Shown piece after piece: positions 7,160 through 9,203 of a DNA stretch of 9,203 nt. Within the stretch, counting starts at the first letter, position 1. Every line of letters begins with the position of its first letter. Source of the DNA: JANNAV01 sp031384695 (lineage in GTDB: Bacteria; Pseudomonadota; Alphaproteobacteria; Rhodobacterales; Rhodobacteraceae). The notes under the pieces were generated by a model. The model worked only from the letters and a program-made list of their open reading frames with translations, did not search any database and had not been told where the DNA came from. The position numbers and the translations under genes were made by a program. The DNA lies in assembly GCA_031384695.1 (NCBI GenBank), contig JANNAV010000006.1, positions 1 through 9,203 of the forward strand, written 5' to 3'.

Positions 7160-7819
7160 CTAGCGCGAAGCCTCGGTCAGGCGGCGCTTCACATAGGCCG
7201 AGACGGTGTTGATCATCGGCTTCATATGCACCTCGTCGTCCTTGAAAAAGTGATCGGCGCCCTCGATCTGGGTGTGGGTGATGGTGATGCCCTTTTGTTC
7301 ATGCAGCTTGTTGACCAGGTTGATAGTGTCTTTCGGCGGTGCCACCTTGTCGGCGGTGCCGTTGATCACGAGGCCGGAGGCGGGGCAGGGGGCGAGGAAG
7401 CTGAAATCGTAAAGATTGGCGGGGGGGGAGACCGAAATGAAGCCGGTGATCTCGGGGCGGCGCATCAGGAGTTGCATGCCGATCCACGCGCCAAAGGAAA
7501 ACCCCGCGACCCAGCAGTGCTTGGCGTTCTGGTTCATCGATTGCAGGTAATCGAGGGCCGAGGCCGCATCCGACAACTCGCCTATCCCCAGATCATATTC
7601 GCCCTGCGAGCGCCCGACGCCGCGGAAGTTGAAGCGCATCACGGTGAAGCCGAGGTTATAGAAGGCATAATGCAGGTTGTAGACCACCTTGTTGTTCATC
7701 GTGCCGCCGTATTGCGGATGCGGGTGCAGGATGATGGCAATCGGGGCATCACGCTCTTTTTGCGGATGATAGCGGCCTTCAAGACGGCCTTCGGGGCCAG
7801 CGAAAATCACTTCGGGCAT
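7160..7819 (-). CDS. Alpha/beta-fold hydrolase
   Basis: A 219-residue cytoplasmic serine hydrolase. The family pattern is HPHPQYGGTMNNK (residues 32-44, oxyanion-hole region), FNFRGVGRSQGEYD (63-76), nucleophile elbow GFSFG (106-110, Ser108), Asp157 in NGTADKVAPP and His190 in GADHFF, which together make a complete Ser-Asp-His triad. The HPHP...FNFRG pattern is shared with a widespread group of small proteobacterial hydrolases whose physiological substrate is unknown. An in-frame TAA two codons before the ATG rules out an earlier start. The Shine-Dalgarno is weak (ACAGG, 11 bases away). It is the first gene of the minus-strand cluster and diverges from iscR across 156 bases. I found no clear promoter for it, and the iscR operator lies within that shared region. 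Confidence 0.93.
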   Translation of the reverse strand: MPEVIFAGPEGRLEGRYHPQKERDAPIAIILHPHPQYGGTMNNKVVYNLHYAFYNLGFTVMRFNFRGVGRSQGEYDLGIGELSDAASALDYLQSMNQNAKHCWVAGFSFGAWIGMQLLMRRPEITGFISVSPPANLYDFSFLAPCPASGLVINGTADKVAPPKDTINLVNKLHEQKGITITHTQIEGADHFFKDDEVHMKPMINTVSAYVKRRLTEASR

Positions 7820-7855
7820 GGGTTACATCGCCTGTCTTTGCTGCCAAGCGATTTG

Positions 7856-7884
7856 TTGACTCATTCGCTCGGATAAATTAGAAC
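7856..7884 (+). promoter_or_regulatory. Promoter of the iscR (isc-suf) operon
   Basis: TTGACT (7856-7861, five of six to the -35 consensus), a 17-bp spacer, then TAGAAC (7879-7884, four of six to the -10). The -10 lies inside the IscR-type inverted repeat, so bound regulator would block RNA polymerase. The predicted start is near 7891, leaving a leader of about 85 nt before the iscR ATG. Confidence 0.6.
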
Positions 7885-7892
7885 CATTCTAA
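7878..7892. promoter_or_regulatory. Predicted IscR operator (Iron-Rhodo-box-like)
   Basis: TTAGAA-CCA-TTCTAA is a perfect six-base inverted repeat around three bases, overlapping the -10 of the iscR promoter. In Rhodobacter sphaeroides IscR is reported to repress genes carrying an 'Iron-Rhodo box'. Placement at the iscR promoter and the palindromic form fit autorepression. Assignment to IscR is inference from position and from my memory of the family's site type. Confidence 0.75.
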
Positions 7893-7920
7893 GGCGGCTT
7901 GCGGCCACCTTCTGGACTGG

Positions 7921-7955
7921 GGTTGAGTTAAGCGGACGCGCCCCGGACGTCAACC
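7921..7955 (+). other. Possible hairpin in the iscR leader
   Basis: GGTTGA (7921-7926) can pair with TCAACC (7950-7955), with further pairing of CGG and CCG inside. It would lie in the predicted 5' leader, ending nine bases before the Shine-Dalgarno. The large internal loop makes it only moderately stable, and no known riboswitch is recognised. Confidence 0.3.
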
Positions 7956-7963
7956 GAATTGGC

Positions 7964-7969
7964 AAGGTG
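7964..7969 (+). promoter_or_regulatory. Shine-Dalgarno that selects the iscR ATG
   Basis: AAGGTG lies six bases before the ATG at 7976. An alternative GTG start at 7967 overlaps this element and has no Shine-Dalgarno of its own, so the ATG is preferred. Confidence 0.65.
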
Positions 7970-7975
7970 AAGGCG

Positions 7976-8449
7976 ATGAAACTCTCGACCAAGGGGCGCT
8001 ATGCGATGGTGGCGCTGGCTGACCTCGCGCTGGCCGATCACAAATCGGGGGGCGATGATCTGATGTCGCTGGCGCAGGTGGCGCAGCGGCAGGATATCTC
8101 GCTGCCGTATCTGGAGCAGTTGTTCGTGAAGCTGCGCCGCGCGGGGCTGGTGGAGGCGGTGCGGGGGCCGGGGGGCGGTTACCGTCTGGCGCGCAGCCCG
8201 GATTCGATCCGCATCTCCGAAGTGCTGGTGGCGGTGGAGGAAACGGTGGATGCACTGCATACCGGGGCGGGGGCGTCGGGCGGGGTTTCGGGCACCCGGG
8301 CGCAAAGCCTGACCAACCGGTTGTGGGAGGGGCTTTCGGCGCAGGTCTATGTGTATCTGCACCAGACCAGGCTTTCGGATGTGATCGGCAACGGCATGGT
8401 GCCCTGCCCGGCGGTGCCGGCCCTTTTGCGCGTGGTGGACGAGGAATGA
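7976..8449 (+). CDS. iscR: Rrf2-family regulator IscR, single-cysteine Rhodobacterales type
   Basis: Transcriptional regulator of Fe-S cluster assembly and iron genes. The 157 residues start MKLSTKGRYAMVALADLAL, the typical Rrf2/IscR N-terminus. A winged-helix region follows, with SLPYLEQLFVKLRRAGLVEAVRGPGGGYRLA (residues 42-72) as the recognition helix and wing. E. coli IscR holds its cluster with Cys92, Cys98, Cys104 and His107. Here the equivalent stretch (about 91-112) has no cysteine, and the only cysteine is Cys144 in MVPCPAVP. Rhodobacteraceae IscR proteins are reported to have one cysteine and still bind a cluster in an unusual way. The ATG at 7976 is chosen for its Shine-Dalgarno and family N-terminus; a GTG at 7967 would add three residues. 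Its TGA overlaps the desulfurase ATG by four bases. It is probably autoregulated through the inverted repeat at 7878-7892. Confidence 0.95.
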   Translation: MKLSTKGRYAMVALADLALADHKSGGDDLMSLAQVAQRQDISLPYLEQLFVKLRRAGLVEAVRGPGGGYRLARSPDSIRISEVLVAVEETVDALHTGAGASGGVSGTRAQSLTNRLWEGLSAQVYVYLHQTRLSDVIGNGMVPCPAVPALLRVVDEE

Positions 8450-9203
8450 GCCGGACCTACCTCGATTGGAACGCGACCACGCCGCTTTGCCCTGAGGCAA
8501 GGCTTGCGATGGTGGCCGCGATGGAGGTATCGGGCAACCCGTCTTCGGTGCACCGCGAGGGGCGGGCGGCGAAAGCGTTGATCGAGCGGGCACGCGGGCA
8601 GGTGGCGGCGGCCTTGGGGGCGGAGGGGGCGGATATCGTGTTCACCTCGGGGGCCACCGAGGCCGCGTCGCTGGCCTGTGCGGGGCGGGGGCTGGTTTGT
8701 GCAGCGGTGGAACACGAGGCGGTTCTGGCGTGGTGCTTGCCGGAACTGGCGGTTGCTGTGAATGGGGCGGTGACGGTGCCAGAGCCTGCACGCGCCGCCT
8801 TGCAACTGGCCAATTCCGAGACCGGGGTGATGCAGGTTTTGCCCGAAGGCCTTGCGGTTTCGGACCTGACGCAGGCCTTTGGCAAGGTGCCTTTGGCGTT
8901 CAACTGGCTGGGGTGCCAGATGGGGCTGGTGTCGGCGCACAAGCTGGGGGGGCCGAAAGGCGTGGGGGCTTTGGTGGTGCGGCAAGGGGTTGAGGTGGCG
9001 GCGCAGTTGCGCGGCGGCGGGCAGGAACGCGGGCGGCGGGCGGGCACCGAAAATCTGGTGGGCATCGCGGGCTTTGGGGCTGCCGCCGAGGCTGCGGCGC
9101 GTGATCTGGCCGACGGGGTCTGGGAGCGGGTGGCGCAAATTAGAAATATTCTAGATCAGGCATTGTCGGCCTTGGGATTTGAGACTATTTCTGTCGGGAA
9201 TAA
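8446..9203 (+). CDS. Cysteine desulfurase, NifS/IscS-like, 5' part (3' end outside window)
   Basis: PLP enzyme that takes sulfur from cysteine for Fe-S cluster assembly. The frame is open for 252 codons to the right edge. It starts at the ATG overlapping the iscR stop (ATGA). Visible: YLDWNATTPL (residues 5-14), NPSSVH (31-36), SGATEA (68-73), His90 in VEHEAVL (stacks on PLP), Asp140 and Gln143 in SDLTQAFGK, and the Schiff-base lysine Lys166 in SAHKLGGPKGVG. GGGQERGRRAGTEN (190-203) follows. The catalytic cysteine loop lies beyond the window. Two oddities: His90 to Lys166 is 76 residues against about 102 in E. coli IscS, and the usual Asn-Asn-Glu before the PLP site reads Asn-Ser-Glu (123-125). 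A second IscR-type box is embedded at 9140-9154. In Rhodobacter-type operons this gene precedes sufB. Confidence 0.93.
   Translation, partial: MSRTYLDWNATTPLCPEARLAMVAAMEVSGNPSSVHREGRAAKALIERARGQVAAALGAEGADIVFTSGATEAASLACAGRGLVCAAVEHEAVLAWCLPELAVAVNGAVTVPEPARAALQLANSETGVMQVLPEGLAVSDLTQAFGKVPLAFNWLGCQMGLVSAHKLGGPKGVGALVVRQGVEVAAQLRGGGQERGRRAGTENLVGIAGFGAAAEAAARDLADGVWERVAQIRNILDQALSALGFETISVGN
9140..9154. promoter_or_regulatory. Second IscR-type inverted repeat, inside the desulfurase gene
   Basis: TTAGAA-ATA-TTCTAG matches the operator at 7878-7892. Over 17 bases (7875-7891 against 9137-9153) only two central bases differ. It is encoded by ATT AGA AAT ATT CTA, including AGA and CTA codons that are scarce in this window, and sits in a local A/T-rich patch. 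No good -35 lies upstream at promoter spacing. It may serve an internal promoter toward the suf genes, or be chance. Confidence 0.45.

Noticed and set aside
7820..7828. ATG-TAA start-stop element just before the hydrolase start
   Set aside because: It is in frame and only three codons upstream, but there is no well-placed Shine-Dalgarno. It is most simply a chance occurrence that only shows the gene cannot start earlier.
8697..8993. Alternative plus-strand open frames within the start of the desulfurase gene
   Set aside because: They are out of frame with the desulfurase, which is open to the window edge and shows all expected PLP-site motifs. The alternative products are Gly/Arg/Trp-rich and meaningless.

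Overview
The window is an ordinary-looking stretch of GC-rich bacterial chromosome, by eye well above 60% G+C, with strong G/C bias at third codon positions. It is almost completely filled with genes. Gene content and protein types point to an alphaproteobacterium of the order Rhodobacterales. The main reasons are an iscR whose product has one cysteine instead of the usual three, followed directly by a NifS-like cysteine desulfurase (the start of the isc-suf operon in Rhodobacter and relatives), and an NADP-dependent isocitrate dehydrogenase of the eukaryote-like type. I see no mobile elements, CRISPR arrays, rRNA, tRNA or phage genes.

Layout. (1) Bases 1-2389, plus strand: the 3' three quarters of alaS (alanyl-tRNA synthetase), then a small DUF1330 gene that begins on the base after the alaS stop. 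(2) Bases 2410-2433: a hairpin with an A-run on one side and a T-run on the other, so it can terminate the converging alaS-DUF1330 and typA transcripts. (3) Bases 2435-4930, minus strand: typA/bipA (ribosome-associated GTPase), preceded by a YitT-family membrane protein gene whose promoter appears to give a leaderless mRNA. (4) Bases 5008-6216, minus strand: icd, with two hairpins at its 3' end. (5) Bases 6315-7819, minus strand: a tightly packed cluster of an alpha/beta hydrolase, an unrecognised 86-residue helical protein and an HD-domain phosphohydrolase, joined by a 0-nt junction and a 4-nt overlap. (6) Bases 7856-9203, plus strand and divergent from the cluster: the iscR promoter, iscR and the first 252 codons of a cysteine desulfurase that runs off the window.

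How the parts work together. Most genes are housekeeping: tRNA charging, ribosome-associated GTPase function, the TCA cycle and Fe-S cluster assembly. The best regulatory signal is a 15-bp inverted repeat, TTAGAA-N3-TTCTAA, that overlaps the -10 of the iscR promoter. It fits the site bound by Rhodobacterales IscR (the 'Iron-Rhodo box') and implies autorepression of the isc-suf operon. A second, nearly identical box lies inside the desulfurase coding sequence at 9140-9154, where it forces several A/T-rich codons that are rare in this window. I consider this intragenic box the most interesting observation here. The desulfurase also appears to lack about 26 residues between its active-site histidine and lysine compared with E. 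coli IscS, and it seems to have Ser in place of a PLP-contacting Asn. I found no evidence of a wholly new biological system.
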